NCBI RefSeq assembly: GCF_002844195.1
Contig: NZ_PEND01000002.1
Span: 1 to 64,000 of the forward strand
Direction of reading: 5' to 3'
Length of the DNA stretch: 64,000 bases
DNA from: Halegenticoccus soli
GTDB taxonomy: Archaea > Halobacteriota > Halobacteria > Halobacteriales > Haloferacaceae
The notes beneath the pieces are model-generated. The model worked only from the letters and a program-made list of their open reading frames with translations, ran no database searches and had not been told where the DNA came from. Shown in pieces: positions 42,553-51,794 of this stretch. Both the position numbers and the translations under genes were made by a program. The number at the start of each line of letters is the position of its first letter. The stretch's first letter is position 1.

Positions 42553-43590
42553 GTGAGCCGGAGCCGACGCTTTCACCTGCTGCTCATCGGGCTGCTGATC
42601 GCCCTGTCCGCGCTCCTCCTCCTCCCGTTCCTCCAGTACGCCCTCTCCGCCGTCCTCCTGGCGTACCTCCTCTACCCGCTCCAGCGCCGGCTCGAACCGC
42701 ACCTCGGATCGCAGCTGTCGGCGGTTTCCCTCATCCTCCTCAGCGCCGTGGCGCTGCTGCTCCCCTTCGCGGTCGTGATCGGCGTCGCGGTGGAGCAGGC
42801 GATGGACATCGTCGAAAGCGGCGGCGAGGGGTTCGAGCCGGACGCGATCGAGGAGAGGATCCGAAACGCCACCGGCATCGAAGTCGACATCCCGTCGCTC
42901 TCTGTCGACCTGAGCCGGTTACTGACCGAGCTTCTGAGCCAGATCGACGGCCGGGGGACGACCGACCTGCTCGGACGCGTGCTCGGCGTGTTCGGCGGCG
43001 TGTCGGCGGTGTTCATCGGCATCACCGTCTTCGTGTTCCTCCTGTACTACCTGCTCGCGGACGGGGACGGCCTGCTCCGCTGGCTCTCCGACGTGTCCCC
43101 GCTGTCGCGCGGCGCGCAGGCCGAACTGTACGCGGCGACCGACCGGATCATGTGGGCGGTGCTCGTCGGCAACGCCGTCGTCGCGGTCGTCCAGGGCGTG
43201 CTGACCGGCGTCGGCCTCGCCGCCGTCGGCATCTCGAACGTCGTCTTCTGGACGGTCGTCACGACCGTGCTGTCGTTCCTCCCCCTCATCGGCGCGTCCA
43301 TCGTCTGGGTGCCGGCGTCGATCTACCTGCTCGCCGTCGGCCGCCCCGTCGCGGGGGCGGCCCTCTTCGTCTACGGGACCGTCGTGGTCAGCCTCTCGGA
43401 CAACTACGTGCGCCCGGTGGTCAGCGGCCGCGGCGCGAACCTCAACCCGGCGATCGTCATCGTCGGGATCTTCGGCGGGCTGTACCTGTTCGGCTTCGTC
43501 GGGCTGTTCTTCGGCCCGATCGTCCTCGGCGTCCTGAAGGTCCTCGTCGAACTGTACGCCGACGAGTACGGGCCCGTCCGCGCCGACTGA
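42553..43590 (+). CDS. AI-2E family (PurR-regulated permease PerM-type) transporter
   Basis: 345 residues from GTG 42553, with 7-8 membrane segments. Family hallmarks are the N-terminal pair (LLLIGLLIALSALLLLPFL, AVLLAYLLYPLQRRLEPHL), the central amphipathic loop, and the conserved C-terminal FWTVVTTVLSFLPLIGASIVW and GLFFGPIVLGVLKVL. Some members export small molecules or act as Na+/H+ antiporters; the substrate here is not predictable. A TATA element (CTTTATTC) lies 23-30 nt upstream. Confidence 0.87.
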   Translation: MSRSRRFHLLLIGLLIALSALLLLPFLQYALSAVLLAYLLYPLQRRLEPHLGSQLSAVSLILLSAVALLLPFAVVIGVAVEQAMDIVESGGEGFEPDAIEERIRNATGIEVDIPSLSVDLSRLLTELLSQIDGRGTTDLLGRVLGVFGGVSAVFIGITVFVFLLYYLLADGDGLLRWLSDVSPLSRGAQAELYAATDRIMWAVLVGNAVVAVVQGVLTGVGLAAVGISNVVFWTVVTTVLSFLPLIGASIVWVPASIYLLAVGRPVAGAALFVYGTVVVSLSDNYVRPVVSGRGANLNPAIVIVGIFGGLYLFGFVGLFFGPIVLGVLKVLVELYADEYGPVRAD

Positions 43591-43653
43591 GGGTGCCCTC
43601 GCGGAGCCCGAAGCGCAAGCTGACCGCGCCCGATCCCCGTTTCGACCACGAAG

Positions 43654-43663
43654 CATTTATAGG
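43654..43663 (+). promoter_or_regulatory. TATA box before the ABC ATPase gene
   Basis: CATTTATAGG lies only 15-24 nt before GTG 43678, closer than usual, which leaves the translation start of the ATPase gene uncertain. Confidence 0.5.
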
Positions 43664-43677
43664 ACGATTGACGAGAT

Positions 43678-44760
43678 GTGGCCGATGATAGCCCTCCAGT
43701 CGACGACGATAGCGCGGTCGAGGCGGTGGTGACCGTGCCGGCCGTCGAGATGACGAACCTGACGAAGCGGTACGGCGACGTGACCGCCCTCGACTCCCTC
43801 TCGCTTTCGGTCGCCGATGGCGAGGTGTTCGGCTTCCTCGGCCCCAACGGCGCGGGCAAGTCCACGGCGATAAACGCGATGTTGGACTTCGTCCGGCCCA
43901 CCTCCGGCTCCGTCTCGGTGTTCGGCCTCGACGCGCGGGCCGAAAGCGTCGCGGTCCGCGAGCGAACCGGCGTCCTGCCCGAAGGGTACGACGTGTACCC
44001 CGAGCTCACCGGCCGCGAGCACCTCGAACACGTGATCGCGGTGAAGGGCGCGGGCGACGACCCGGACGACCTCCTCGCGCGGGTCGACCTCGAAGGTGCG
44101 GCCAACAGGGCGGCCGGCGGGTACTCGAAGGGGATGCGCCAACGCCTCGCGATCGCCGCGGCGATCGTCGGCGAACCCGACCTGCTCGTCCTCGACGAGC
44201 CGTCCTCCGGGCTGGATCCGAACGGCGGCCGCCGCCTCCGGGAGATCGTCCGCGAGGAGAACGAGCGCGGCGCGACCGTCTTCCTCTCCAGCCACATTCT
44301 GGACGAGGTCGAAGCCGTGTGCGACCGGATCGGCATCCTGTTCGACGGCCGCCTCGTGACCGACGGGAGCGTCGCGGAGCTCCGCGCCGAACTCGCGGCC
44401 GACGCGACGCTCACCGTCGCGGTCGAGCGAGTCCCCGACGGGCTGCTCGCGGAGCTCGAAGCGGTTCGGGGGGTCACAGGGATCGCGGCTCGCGCCGGTC
44501 GCGTCGTCGTCGAGTGCCGCGGCGGAGAGGCGAAGTTCGACGCGTTGCGCCGCGTCCGTCGCTCGGACGCGGGGTTCGTCGATTTCACGACTGACGACCC
44601 GTCGCTCGGCGAGGTGTTCTCGGAGTACACGACCGGCGGGAGGTCGACCCGTCGAAACGCCGGCGAACCGGTTTCGCGGCGTCGCGGGGCTCGTCGGCGT
44701 GTTCGTCGCGTTCCGCCTCGGCTGGATGGGCGTGCAGGCGCTCGGACTTCGGCTCGCTGA
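43678..44760 (+). CDS. ABC transporter ATP-binding protein (ABC-2 exporter type)
   Basis: Frame of 360 residues from GTG 43678. The ATPase is complete: Walker A GPNGAGKST near 58, Q-loop GVLPEGYDVYPELTG, signature YSKGMRQRLAIAAAI near 145, Walker B LLVLDEPSSGLD, H-loop SSHI. The domain ends near FTTDDPSLGEVFSEYTTGG (residue 320); the last 40 residues (RSTRRNAGEP...) are Arg-rich and out of frame with the following permease remnant, so they are probably junction sequence. The TATA box is only about 20 nt before the GTG, so a later start (ATG 43750) is possible. Confidence 0.85.
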   Translation: MADDSPPVDDDSAVEAVVTVPAVEMTNLTKRYGDVTALDSLSLSVADGEVFGFLGPNGAGKSTAINAMLDFVRPTSGSVSVFGLDARAESVAVRERTGVLPEGYDVYPELTGREHLEHVIAVKGAGDDPDDLLARVDLEGAANRAAGGYSKGMRQRLAIAAAIVGEPDLLVLDEPSSGLDPNGGRRLREIVREENERGATVFLSSHILDEVEAVCDRIGILFDGRLVTDGSVAELRAELAADATLTVAVERVPDGLLAELEAVRGVTGIAARAGRVVVECRGGEAKFDALRRVRRSDAGFVDFTTDDPSLGEVFSEYTTGGRSTRRNAGEPVSRRRGARRRVRRVPPRLDGRAGARTSAR

Positions 44761-45010
44761 CGCGTCGGTGCATCCGACTCCCCCGGACTGGTACTTCCTG
44801 ATCGGTCGGCTCAATCCGATGAACGCCTACGTGCGACTGACGAACGCGCTCATGACGGAACCCGAACGGTACCACCCGCTGCTCACGCAGCCCGGGGACG
44901 CCGAACCGGTCTGGATCTCCGCGCGGTTCGCGCTCCTCGTCCTCGTCGCGTGGGCCGTCGCGGCGCCGCTCCTCGGCTACGTCCGATTCGAGCGCGCGGA
45001 TCTGGACTGA
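44642..45010 (+). pseudogene. C-terminal remnant of an ABC-2 permease
   Basis: A frame overlapping the ATPase tail encodes about 120 residues that look like the C-terminal part of an ABC-2 exporter permease: VETPANRF, then PDWYFLIGRLNPMNAYVRLTNALM and final membrane segment ARFALLVLVAWAVAAPLLGYV ending FERADLD. The N-terminal two thirds and the start codon are missing. The remnant fuses, out of frame, to the end of the ATPase near 44640-44650. This points to an internal deletion that left the exporter without a functional permease. Confidence 0.7.
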
Positions 45011-45149
45011 TCCGTCGCGCCTCCGCCTCCTCACCGGTTCACGGCCGAATCGACGACTCCCCCGCGGCCATCGCGTCGTCCCACCCGTCGAGGCGACGCG
45101 CTCTGGGCACCGTAACGGGCGGACCGACCGACGCGAACCGGCCCCTCCC

Positions 45150-45611
45150 CTACGGGATCGTCCGGCCGTCCACCGTCACCGTCACGGCGTCGACGAACGC
45201 CCCGTCGTAGTCGGCGGCGGTGAGCGTCGCGGGCGACCCGACGGGAAACACGACGTCGCTGACGCTCGTCTGCCCCGCGACCACCGACCCGGTCCACACC
45301 TCGCTGCCGCTCGACGAGACGACGGCGAGTTCGCGGACGCCCACCGCTCGCGTCGCCCGGCGCGTCAGCGTCACTTTCGCCGTCGTCCGGGTCGTCGCCC
45401 ACGACTCCGCCAGCGACACGTCCTCGAACACGTTCGACCCCGACAGGCCGTCGACGGACGCCCGCAGCCCCGTCGTGAGACACCCGCCGAAGCCGACGCT
45501 CGCCGCGGCCGCCGCTCCGGCGAGCAGCCGGCGCCGCGGCACTCGGCGGCACCGATCCGGTCGAATCCGATCCCCGCTCTCTTCGTCGCGTTCGTCGCTC
45601 TCGTCACTCAT
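45150..45611 (-). CDS. Small secreted Tat lipoprotein
   Basis: 153 residues. Acidic N-terminus, twin-Arg region (RRVPRRRLLAG) and lipobox GFGGC with Cys44 indicate Tat export and lipid anchoring. The mature part is a beta-rich domain (VTLTRRATRAVGVRELAVVSS) of unknown function with no recognised motif. The next gene on this strand, the DHH phosphoesterase, lies 63 nt upstream of its ATG. Function unknown. Confidence 0.7.
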   Translation of the reverse strand: MSDESDERDEESGDRIRPDRCRRVPRRRLLAGAAAAASVGFGGCLTTGLRASVDGLSGSNVFEDVSLAESWATTRTTAKVTLTRRATRAVGVRELAVVSSSGSEVWTGSVVAGQTSVSDVVFPVGSPATLTAADYDGAFVDAVTVTVDGRTIP

Positions 45612-45674
45612 GGCGGCGACGCCCCGTCATCGCCGTCGGCTACGCCGCACTGCCGCATCAGTGGTTCGGCCGGG

Positions 45675-47087
45675 CTACCCGAGCTGTTCGCCCACGATCC
45701 GGTCGGCGTGCTCGACGAACGCCCGCTGCTTCCCTCTCGGAATCGTCGCGCCCGCCGCGACGTCGTGGCCACCGCCGTCGCCGCCGACCGCGCGGGAGGC
45801 CTCGCGCATCACCGCCGAGAGGTCTAACCCCCGACGCGTCAGGACGTGACTCCCGCGGGCCGAGACTTTCACCTCCTCGTCACTCTTCTCGGCGAACGCG
45901 ATGATCGGCAGCCGCGGGCTGATCCCGTTCGCGCCCACGGCCATGCCCGCGATGATGCCCACGATGGTCTCGCGGATGCGCGCCCCGGCGTCGAACCACT
46001 GGACGTGCTCCTCGACGGTGACGCCCTCGTTTTTGACCCACCGGAGCCCCTCGGAGAGGTTCCGGCGGTGGTTCCGCAGCAGCCGCCGCGCGGACTCCAG
46101 CGCGTCCGCCCGGTCGCCGAGACAGACCGCGAGCCCGACGTCGGCCCGATCGTAGCGCGCCGTCGCGTTCAGCAGCGTCGAAAACTCGCTCACGTCCCGC
46201 AGTTCGGTCCCCTCCCGCTCGTCGGTGAGCGTGTAGGTCGTCCCGACGAGCGAGTCGATGCGTCCGGCGGGGACTCCGGACGAGACGGCGCGCTTGACGA
46301 GCGCGCTGACGACGGTCCGCCGCTCGTCGGCCGCGAGGTCGACCCACCGTCGCCACTCGCCCCCCTCCTTCAGGTCGAGATCGAGGTCGGCGAGAAAGGC
46401 GATCGAGCCCGCCTCGTCGTTCGAGACGCCTGGGATCCGCACGTCGCTCGCGTATTCGAGCAGCTTCGGCAGCGGTCGGGTCTGCCGGCCGTACAGCGCG
46501 AGGTCCCGCGCGGATTCGAGGACGCCCGCCTCGATCCCCTCCTCGACGATCCGCTCGTTCGCGCCGGTCAGCCCGCCGTCCGAGTTCTGCATGTCGCCGA
46601 CTGCGCCGACGACCGCCAGGGCCGCGAGGTCGCGGTTGTCGCCACCCTCGGGTTCGAGTGCGCGCGCGAGCGCGTAGCTCGCGCCCGCCCCGGACAGCTC
46701 CGTGGCGCCGTCGAGGCCGAAGAGCAGCGGGTTCAGGTGGTGTTCCGTCTCCGCGTCCGCGGGCCGGTGGTGGTCCGCGACGACCGGCGTGAACGCCCCC
46801 GCGTCCTCGTGTTCGGCGATGACGTCGAGCTGCCCGCTCCCGAAGTCGGTGAACAGCACCGTCTCGTGGTCGCAGGCCGCGATCGACGCGATCTCCGCCT
46901 CGTCGAGCTGCTTCGAGAACACCGCGTCGAAGGGGATCCCCGCGCGTTCGAGCGCGCTCGCCGCCACCGCGGCGCTCGTGAGCCCGTCGGCGTCGATGTG
47001 CGAGGCCAGGAGCACGCTGTCGGCCTCCCTGAGACAGTCCGCGCACGCCGCCGCGCGCTCCGCCAGCTCGGGAATCGGTCCGTCCAT
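45675..47087 (-). CDS. RecJ-like DHH/DHHA1 phosphoesterase
   Basis: 470 residues from ATG 47087. Motifs of the DHH family: SHIDADGLTSAAV near residue 30, LFTDFGSG, the DHH triad in VVADHHRPAD near 108, VGAVGDMQ near 165, and the DHHA1 motif GGDGGGHDVAAG near 440. It should cleave single-stranded DNA or short oligonucleotides using Mn or Mg; related archaeal proteins associate with GINS/CMG. TATA box GTTTATATCC 24-33 nt before the ATG. Confidence 0.88.
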   Translation of the reverse strand: MDGPIPELAERAAACADCLREADSVLLASHIDADGLTSAAVAASALERAGIPFDAVFSKQLDEAEIASIAACDHETVLFTDFGSGQLDVIAEHEDAGAFTPVVADHHRPADAETEHHLNPLLFGLDGATELSGAGASYALARALEPEGGDNRDLAALAVVGAVGDMQNSDGGLTGANERIVEEGIEAGVLESARDLALYGRQTRPLPKLLEYASDVRIPGVSNDEAGSIAFLADLDLDLKEGGEWRRWVDLAADERRTVVSALVKRAVSSGVPAGRIDSLVGTTYTLTDEREGTELRDVSEFSTLLNATARYDRADVGLAVCLGDRADALESARRLLRNHRRNLSEGLRWVKNEGVTVEEHVQWFDAGARIRETIVGIIAGMAVGANGISPRLPIIAFAEKSDEEVKVSARGSHVLTRRGLDLSAVMREASRAVGGDGGGHDVAAGATIPRGKQRAFVEHADRIVGEQLG

Positions 47088-47110
47088 TACCCGTCGGTAG
47101 GCGCGGTTTC

Positions 47111-47120
47111 GGATATAAAC
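47111..47120 (-). promoter_or_regulatory. TATA box of the DHH gene
   Basis: Minus-strand GTTTATATCC, 24-33 nt before ATG 47087. Confidence 0.65.
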
Positions 47121-47166
47121 CTCCGGCTCTCTCCCACCGCTCGCCCTCGCGGACTCCCTCGGCTCG

Positions 47167-47898
47167 TTACCGTTCGAGGAACGCCCGCGTCGCCTCCCGG
47201 CACGCCTCGTCGCGCCTGAGCTGCGAGAGCGCGCCGACGATCCGGTCGCGCGCACCCGCGTCCGACGCGCGCCGCGCGGCGTACCGCTTGGTCGCCGCAA
47301 CGGACGCGGCCGGAGATTCGGCGATCCGCCGGACGAACGCTTCGACGGTCGGCTCCAGCTCCGATTCGGGGACGACTCGGTTCACCAGCCCCCAGTCCAG
47401 CGCCCGCTCCGCGCCGATCGGCTCGCCCGCGAGCGCGAGCTCCATCAGGCGCTTTCGCCCCCCGACGGCCGCGATCCGCTCGACGGCGTACGGCGGGTAC
47501 GCGCCGATCCGGGTTTCGGGCAGCGCGAAGGTCGCGCCCTCGACGGCGACGGCGAGGTCGCACCCGAGAACGAGTTCCAGCCCGCCGCCGTAGGCGAGAC
47601 CGTTGACCGCCGCGATCACCGGCACGTCGAGCGCCTCGACGCCGAACAGCGCGCCGTGGAGGCAGTCGGCGAGCTCTTCCACCTCGTCGGCGGTCTCCGC
47701 GTCGTCGATGACGGCGATGTCGTCCCCGGCGCAGAAGGCGTCGTCGACGCCTGTTACCACCGCCGCCCGCGCCTCGCTTTCCGCCCGCTCCAGCAGGCGC
47801 GCGAGCTCGCGCCACCCCTCGACGTGCACCGCGTTCCGCTTTTCGGGCCGGTCGATCGTGATCCACGCGGCGTCGCCGCGTCGGTCGTAGGAGAGCAT
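47167..47898 (-). CDS. Enoyl-CoA hydratase/isomerase family protein
   Basis: 243 residues, crotonase fold. Features are ITIDRPEKRNAVHVEG near 13, the oxyanion-hole region DDAFCAGDDIAVI near 52, and VNGLAYGGGLELVLGCD near 100 followed by FALPETRIGAYPPY. Two Glu residues match the catalytic pair of hydratases. It acts on CoA thioesters in beta-oxidation or a related pathway, but no acyl-CoA genes are adjacent. TATA GTATAAGC lies 25-32 nt before ATG 47898 and overlaps the stop codon of the MFS gene upstream. Confidence 0.9.
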   Translation of the reverse strand: MLSYDRRGDAAWITIDRPEKRNAVHVEGWRELARLLERAESEARAAVVTGVDDAFCAGDDIAVIDDAETADEVEELADCLHGALFGVEALDVPVIAAVNGLAYGGGLELVLGCDLAVAVEGATFALPETRIGAYPPYAVERIAAVGGRKRLMELALAGEPIGAERALDWGLVNRVVPESELEPTVEAFVRRIAESPAASVAATKRYAARRASDAGARDRIVGALSQLRRDEACREATRAFLER

Positions 47899-47922
47899 GC
47901 GTGTGCGTGACGGGGCCGCGGC

Positions 47923-47930
47923 GCTTATAC
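47923..47930 (-). promoter_or_regulatory. TATA box of the crotonase gene, overlapping the MFS stop
   Basis: Minus-strand GTATAAGC, 25-32 nt before ATG 47898; its first bases lie in the TAA of the upstream MFS gene (47925-47927). Confidence 0.6.
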
Positions 47931-49097
47931 TCGCCGCCGGACGCCGAGGAGCAGTCCGATCGAGGCGAGCGCCGCCGCCGCGAGGAGGCCCCAGCTTGCG
48001 CGGTAGCCGAGGTGGTCCGCGATCCAGCCGAACGCCGGCGGCGCGAGGAGCGCTCCGGCGTTCAGCGCGGTCTGCCCGCCGGCGGTCGCCGCGCCGAGGT
48101 CGTCGGCGTCGACCAGCGCGCTCAGGCAGGAGTAGTACACCCCCGTGAGGCCGAGGATCGTCGCGCCGAGCGCCAGGAACAGCGCGACCGCGACGGGTGC
48201 CGGCGGCGTCGACAGGGCGAGCGCGGCGTAGAGCGCGGCGGCGAGCGCCGTCTGCCCGACGAGAACCGCGAGGGGGGCGCGCGCGGCCGATCCCGGGAGC
48301 GAGAGCCGATCGGCGAGCGAGCCGGCGACGACGCGCCCGGCGCTGCCCGTCACCTGCGCGCCGGCGAGCGCGATCCCCGCGAGTCCGACCGTCGTTCCGA
48401 CCGCCTCCGTCAGGTAGAGGACGACGTACCCGACGGTGGTGAAGAGCGCGGCCCCGAGGAACAGCCCGGCGCTCACGAGGCCGAGGTACGCGCGGTTGGC
48501 CCGAAGCCCGCCGAGATCCGGGCGTTCGAGCCGCCCCGTCCCCCCGGTTCCGGCGTACGCGAGCGCGAAGGCTCCCGTGCCGACGAGCGCGACGGCGGCG
48601 ATCAGCAGGAATCCGGCCCGCCAGGCGGCGACGGCCGCGATTCCCGTGACCACGACGCTCGCGGCGGCGCTGCCGAGCGTGACGCCCACCTGCTTGATCC
48701 CCATCGCGAGGTTCCGCCGCGCGTCCGCCACGGCGCCGACGATCGCCCGGTTCGTGGCCGGCATCGATCCGGCGTACGCCGCGCCGAGGGCGAACGCCGC
48801 GAGCAGGAGCACCGGGTACGACGGCGCGGCGACGACGCCCGCCGTGGCGGCTCCGAGCGCGACCAGCCCGCCGACCATCACCGGCTTCTCGCCGAATCCG
48901 TCGACGGCCGCGCCGCTCGGGAAGAGGTTGAGCGTGTACCCGAGCGTGAGCACCGTCATGAGGACGCCGACGAGCGCCCGCGAGAGGCCGAACGCCTCGC
49001 GGATGAACGGCGTCGCCGCGAAGACGCTGTAATAACAGAGGCTCGCCGCGGTCTGCCAGCCGGCGACGATCCCGATCGGGCGCCAGGTTCCGCTCAC
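47925..49097 (-). CDS. Major facilitator superfamily transporter
   Basis: 390 residues from GTG 49097, with about 12 membrane segments. Begins MSGTWRPIGIVAGWQTAAS; has the MFS loop GFGEKPVMVGGLVALGAA between segments 2 and 3 and NRAIVGAVADARRNLAMGI. It overlaps or nearly touches the hemD stop (49100), so it is in the same transcript as the tetrapyrrole genes. Substrate unknown; import or export of a precursor related to tetrapyrroles is only a contextual guess. Confidence 0.83.
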   Translation of the reverse strand: MSGTWRPIGIVAGWQTAASLCYYSVFAATPFIREAFGLSRALVGVLMTVLTLGYTLNLFPSGAAVDGFGEKPVMVGGLVALGAATAGVVAAPSYPVLLLAAFALGAAYAGSMPATNRAIVGAVADARRNLAMGIKQVGVTLGSAAASVVVTGIAAVAAWRAGFLLIAAVALVGTGAFALAYAGTGGTGRLERPDLGGLRANRAYLGLVSAGLFLGAALFTTVGYVVLYLTEAVGTTVGLAGIALAGAQVTGSAGRVVAGSLADRLSLPGSAARAPLAVLVGQTALAAALYAALALSTPPAPVAVALFLALGATILGLTGVYYSCLSALVDADDLGAATAGGQTALNAGALLAPPAFGWIADHLGYRASWGLLAAAALASIGLLLGVRRRV

Positions 49098-49099
49098 GC

Positions 49100-49852
49100 T
49101 CAGCCGCGGTACGTCGGCGCGGCCGCCTCGACGACCGCGCGGGCGAGCTCCTCGATGTCGGCGCGATCGGGAACCACGTCGACCTCGATCCCGCGCTCCT
49201 CGGCCGTCCGACGCGTCGGCTCGCCGATCGCGCCGACGACGGCCGCGTTCAGCCCCCGGAGCGCGTCGTCGCGGACGCCGCGGGCCTCGGCCGCCGCGAG
49301 GAAGTTCTCGACGGTCAGCGAGGAGGTGAAGATCGCGGCCTCCAGCTCCCCGGCGGCCGCCCGCTCGGCGGAGTCGCCCGCGCCCTCGGGGCGAACGAGC
49401 CGGTAGAGGACGGTCTCGCGCACCTCCGCGCCCGCCTCGCGCAGCCCGTCGAGGAGCACGTCGCTCCCGTGGTCGCTCCGGGCGACCTCGACCCGCTTCC
49501 CGCCGACCTCGCCGTCGAGCGCGGCGACGAGCCCCGACGAGGAGAACTCCTCTGGGACGCGGTCGACCCGGTAGCCGGCGTCGCGGAGCGCCTCGGCGGT
49601 GGCCTCGCCGATGGCGCAGACGACCGTCCCGTCGCCGGGCGCCCACCCCGCCTCCGCAGCCAGTTCGACGCCGGTCTTGCTCGTGAAGATCACGTAGTCG
49701 GCGCCGTCGGTTCGCGGCGTCTCGCCCGTCGGCTCGACCGCCAGCATCGGGTCCGGGACGGGCGTCGCGCCGAGCGAGTCGAGCAGTTCGACCGCCTTGC
49801 GGAGCCGCTCGTCGTCCGGGCGGAAGACGGCCGCGCGAACCTCCCGGCTCAC
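49100..49852 (-). CDS. hemD: Uroporphyrinogen-III synthase
   Basis: 250 residues from GTG 49852 overlapping the cobA stop by 4 nt (GTGA). HemD family: two alternating domains with the typical VIFTSKTGVELAAE near 55, CAIGEATAEALRDAGY, and AIFTSSLTVENFL near 170. It closes hydroxymethylbilane to uroporphyrinogen III with D-ring inversion. Sequence conservation in HemD is low everywhere, but the position directly behind cobA and hemC supports the call. Confidence 0.88.
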   Translation of the reverse strand: MSREVRAAVFRPDDERLRKAVELLDSLGATPVPDPMLAVEPTGETPRTDGADYVIFTSKTGVELAAEAGWAPGDGTVVCAIGEATAEALRDAGYRVDRVPEEFSSSGLVAALDGEVGGKRVEVARSDHGSDVLLDGLREAGAEVRETVLYRLVRPEGAGDSAERAAAGELEAAIFTSSLTVENFLAAAEARGVRDDALRGLNAAVVGAIGEPTRRTAEERGIEVDVVPDRADIEELARAVVEAAAPTYRG

Positions 49853-50667
49853 GGCTCGCCCCCCGCGTTCTCGAGGAACTCGAGGACGCGTTCGCGCGTC
49901 GCCGCCACCTCGCCGACGACGGTGAGCGCGGGCGGTTCGATCCCCGCGTCGTCGCGCACCTCGACGATCGTTTCGAGTGTCCCCGTCGCCACGCGCATGT
50001 CGGGCCACGTCGCCCGTTCGATCAGGGCAACCGGCGTGTCCGGGGCCTTCCCGGCGTCGAGCAGCGCCCGCGCGTACTCGGGGAGCTTCCCGACGCCCAT
50101 GAGGACGACGATGGTGCCGCCGGCGTCCGCGAGCGCCTGCCAGTCCACGGCGGACTCGTCCTTCGTCGGATCCTCGTGGCCGGTGACGAACGACACCGAG
50201 GAGGCGTGATCGCGGTGCGTAAGCGGGATGCCGGCGACGCCCGGCCCCCCGACCGCGGAGGTGATCCCGGGGACGATCCCGAAGGGGATCCCCTCGCGGG
50301 CGAGGTGCTCCATCTCCTCGCCGCCGCGGCCGAAGACGAACGGGTCGCCCCCCTTCAGGCGGACGACGGTCGCGCCCTCCCGGGCGAGTTCGACCATCCG
50401 GCGGTTCGTGTACTCCTGCGGCGTCCACTCGCCGCCGGCGCGCTTGCCCACGTCCTCCCGCTTCTCCTCGGGGATGGTGCCCAGGATCTCGGGGCCAGGA
50501 AGCCTGTCGTGGAGGACCACGTCCGCCTCCTCCAGGAGGCGTCTCGCCTTCACGGTCATCAGTTCGGGGTCGCCGGGGCCGCTCCCGACGAGGTAGACCG
50601 TGCCGGTCGGCGTCTCGCCCTCGTCGCTCGAAACCGCGTCCTCGTCGGTCGAACGCTCGTCGCTCAT
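49849..50667 (-). CDS. cobA: Uroporphyrinogen-III C-methyltransferase
   Basis: 272 residues. The SAM-dependent methyltransferase core starts GTVYLVGSGPGDPELMTVKA near 22, followed by DVVLHDRL, VRLKGGDPFVFGRGGEE near 105, and GVAGIPLTHRDHA. It makes precorrin-2 for siroheme, heme by the archaeal alternative route, and cobalamin. ATG 50667 is 5 nt after the hemC stop; the stop overlaps hemD. Acidic 20-residue N-terminal extension is a halophile trait. Confidence 0.94.
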   Translation of the reverse strand: MSDERSTDEDAVSSDEGETPTGTVYLVGSGPGDPELMTVKARRLLEEADVVLHDRLPGPEILGTIPEEKREDVGKRAGGEWTPQEYTNRRMVELAREGATVVRLKGGDPFVFGRGGEEMEHLAREGIPFGIVPGITSAVGGPGVAGIPLTHRDHASSVSFVTGHEDPTKDESAVDWQALADAGGTIVVLMGVGKLPEYARALLDAGKAPDTPVALIERATWPDMRVATGTLETIVEVRDDAGIEPPALTVVGEVAATRERVLEFLENAGGEP

Positions 50668-50672
50668 CTCGG

Positions 50673-51794
50673 TCACTCCCCCCGCTTCCCCTCGTCTTCC
50701 GCCTCCGCATCGCGCTTCGCCCGCTCGATGAGGTCGGCCGCGCCCCGGTCCCGCAGATCCTCGGCGAGATCGGCCGCCGCGCGACCGTGGGTTTCCACCG
50801 GGAGGTCGCGCGAGGCGTCGATGACCTCCTCGCCGTCCCGGCTGAGCACCTGCACCCGCGTCCGCACGTAGGCCCCCTGGAGCACCGCGCTGATGCCGAT
50901 CGGGGCGACGCACCCGCCGCCGAGCTCCGCGAGCACCGTCCGCTCGACGGTCGTCTCGACGCGCGTCCGCGGGTGGTCTATCGTCCGGTGGATCGCCTCC
51001 GCGGCCTCGCCGTTGGTTCCCGTCACCGCGATCGCGCCCTGCCCCGCCGCCGGCACGAAGGATTTCATCGGCAGTCGCTCGAACGCGACGCGGCGGTCGA
51101 GGCCGCTCCGCCGCAGGCCGGCCTCGGCGAGCACGATCGCGTCGTACTCCGTCTCGACCTCCCGCCCGAGCGCCCGCCGCCGGATCTCCGAGAGGTCGTC
51201 GAACCACTCCTCCGGCCGGCGATCGTACTCCGGCTCGTAGTCGTCCTCGCCGACGTGCCCCTTCCGGTCCTTGTCGGCCTCGACCCGCGCCTCGTGTTCG
51301 CGCTGCAGCGACGGCGCGAGGAGCTTCTCCACCCGGGTGTCGACGTTCCCGCGCAGCGGGACGACTTCGAGATCCGGCCGGGCGTTGAGCAGCTGCGCCC
51401 TGCGCCGGAGCGAGGAGGTACCGACGGTCGCCCCCGACGGGAGGGCGTCGAGGTCGTCGCCGTCGGGCGTGACGAGCGCGTCGCCCGCGGGCGCGCGCTC
51501 CGGGACGCCCGCGACGAACAGCTCCGACGGCATCTCCGTCGGCACGTCCTTCATCGAGTGGACCGCGGCGTCGACCTCGCCTGCGAGCACCTTCTCGTCG
51601 AGCGCCCGGACGAACGCCCCCGTCCGCCCGAGGCGGTGGATCAGTTCGTCCCGGAGCTGGTCGCCGCGCGTCTCGACTTCGACCAGCTCCACGTCGCGCC
51701 GACGGCCGGAGAGGGCGTCCGCGACGCTCGACGCCTGACGCAGCGCGAGGTCCGAGCCTCGCGTCGCGAGCCGCAGGGTCCCGTGAGTGCTCAT
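50673..51794 (-). CDS. hemC: Porphobilinogen deaminase
   Basis: 373 residues, somewhat longer than the bacterial enzyme. Condenses four porphobilinogen into hydroxymethylbilane. Motifs: LRLATRGSDLALRQA at 7-21, VHSMKDVPTEMP near 80, GTSSLRRRAQLL near 125 and the dipyrromethane-binding Cys in LGGGCVAPIG near 300. An insert of about 50 residues rich in Lys/Asp (EHEARVEADKDRKGHVGEDD) sits between the first two domains. First gene of hemC-cobA-hemD-MFS. Confidence 0.94.
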   Translation of the reverse strand: MSTHGTLRLATRGSDLALRQASSVADALSGRRRDVELVEVETRGDQLRDELIHRLGRTGAFVRALDEKVLAGEVDAAVHSMKDVPTEMPSELFVAGVPERAPAGDALVTPDGDDLDALPSGATVGTSSLRRRAQLLNARPDLEVVPLRGNVDTRVEKLLAPSLQREHEARVEADKDRKGHVGEDDYEPEYDRRPEEWFDDLSEIRRRALGREVETEYDAIVLAEAGLRRSGLDRRVAFERLPMKSFVPAAGQGAIAVTGTNGEAAEAIHRTIDHPRTRVETTVERTVLAELGGGCVAPIGISAVLQGAYVRTRVQVLSRDGEEVIDASRDLPVETHGRAAADLAEDLRDRGAADLIERAKRDAEAEDEGKRGE

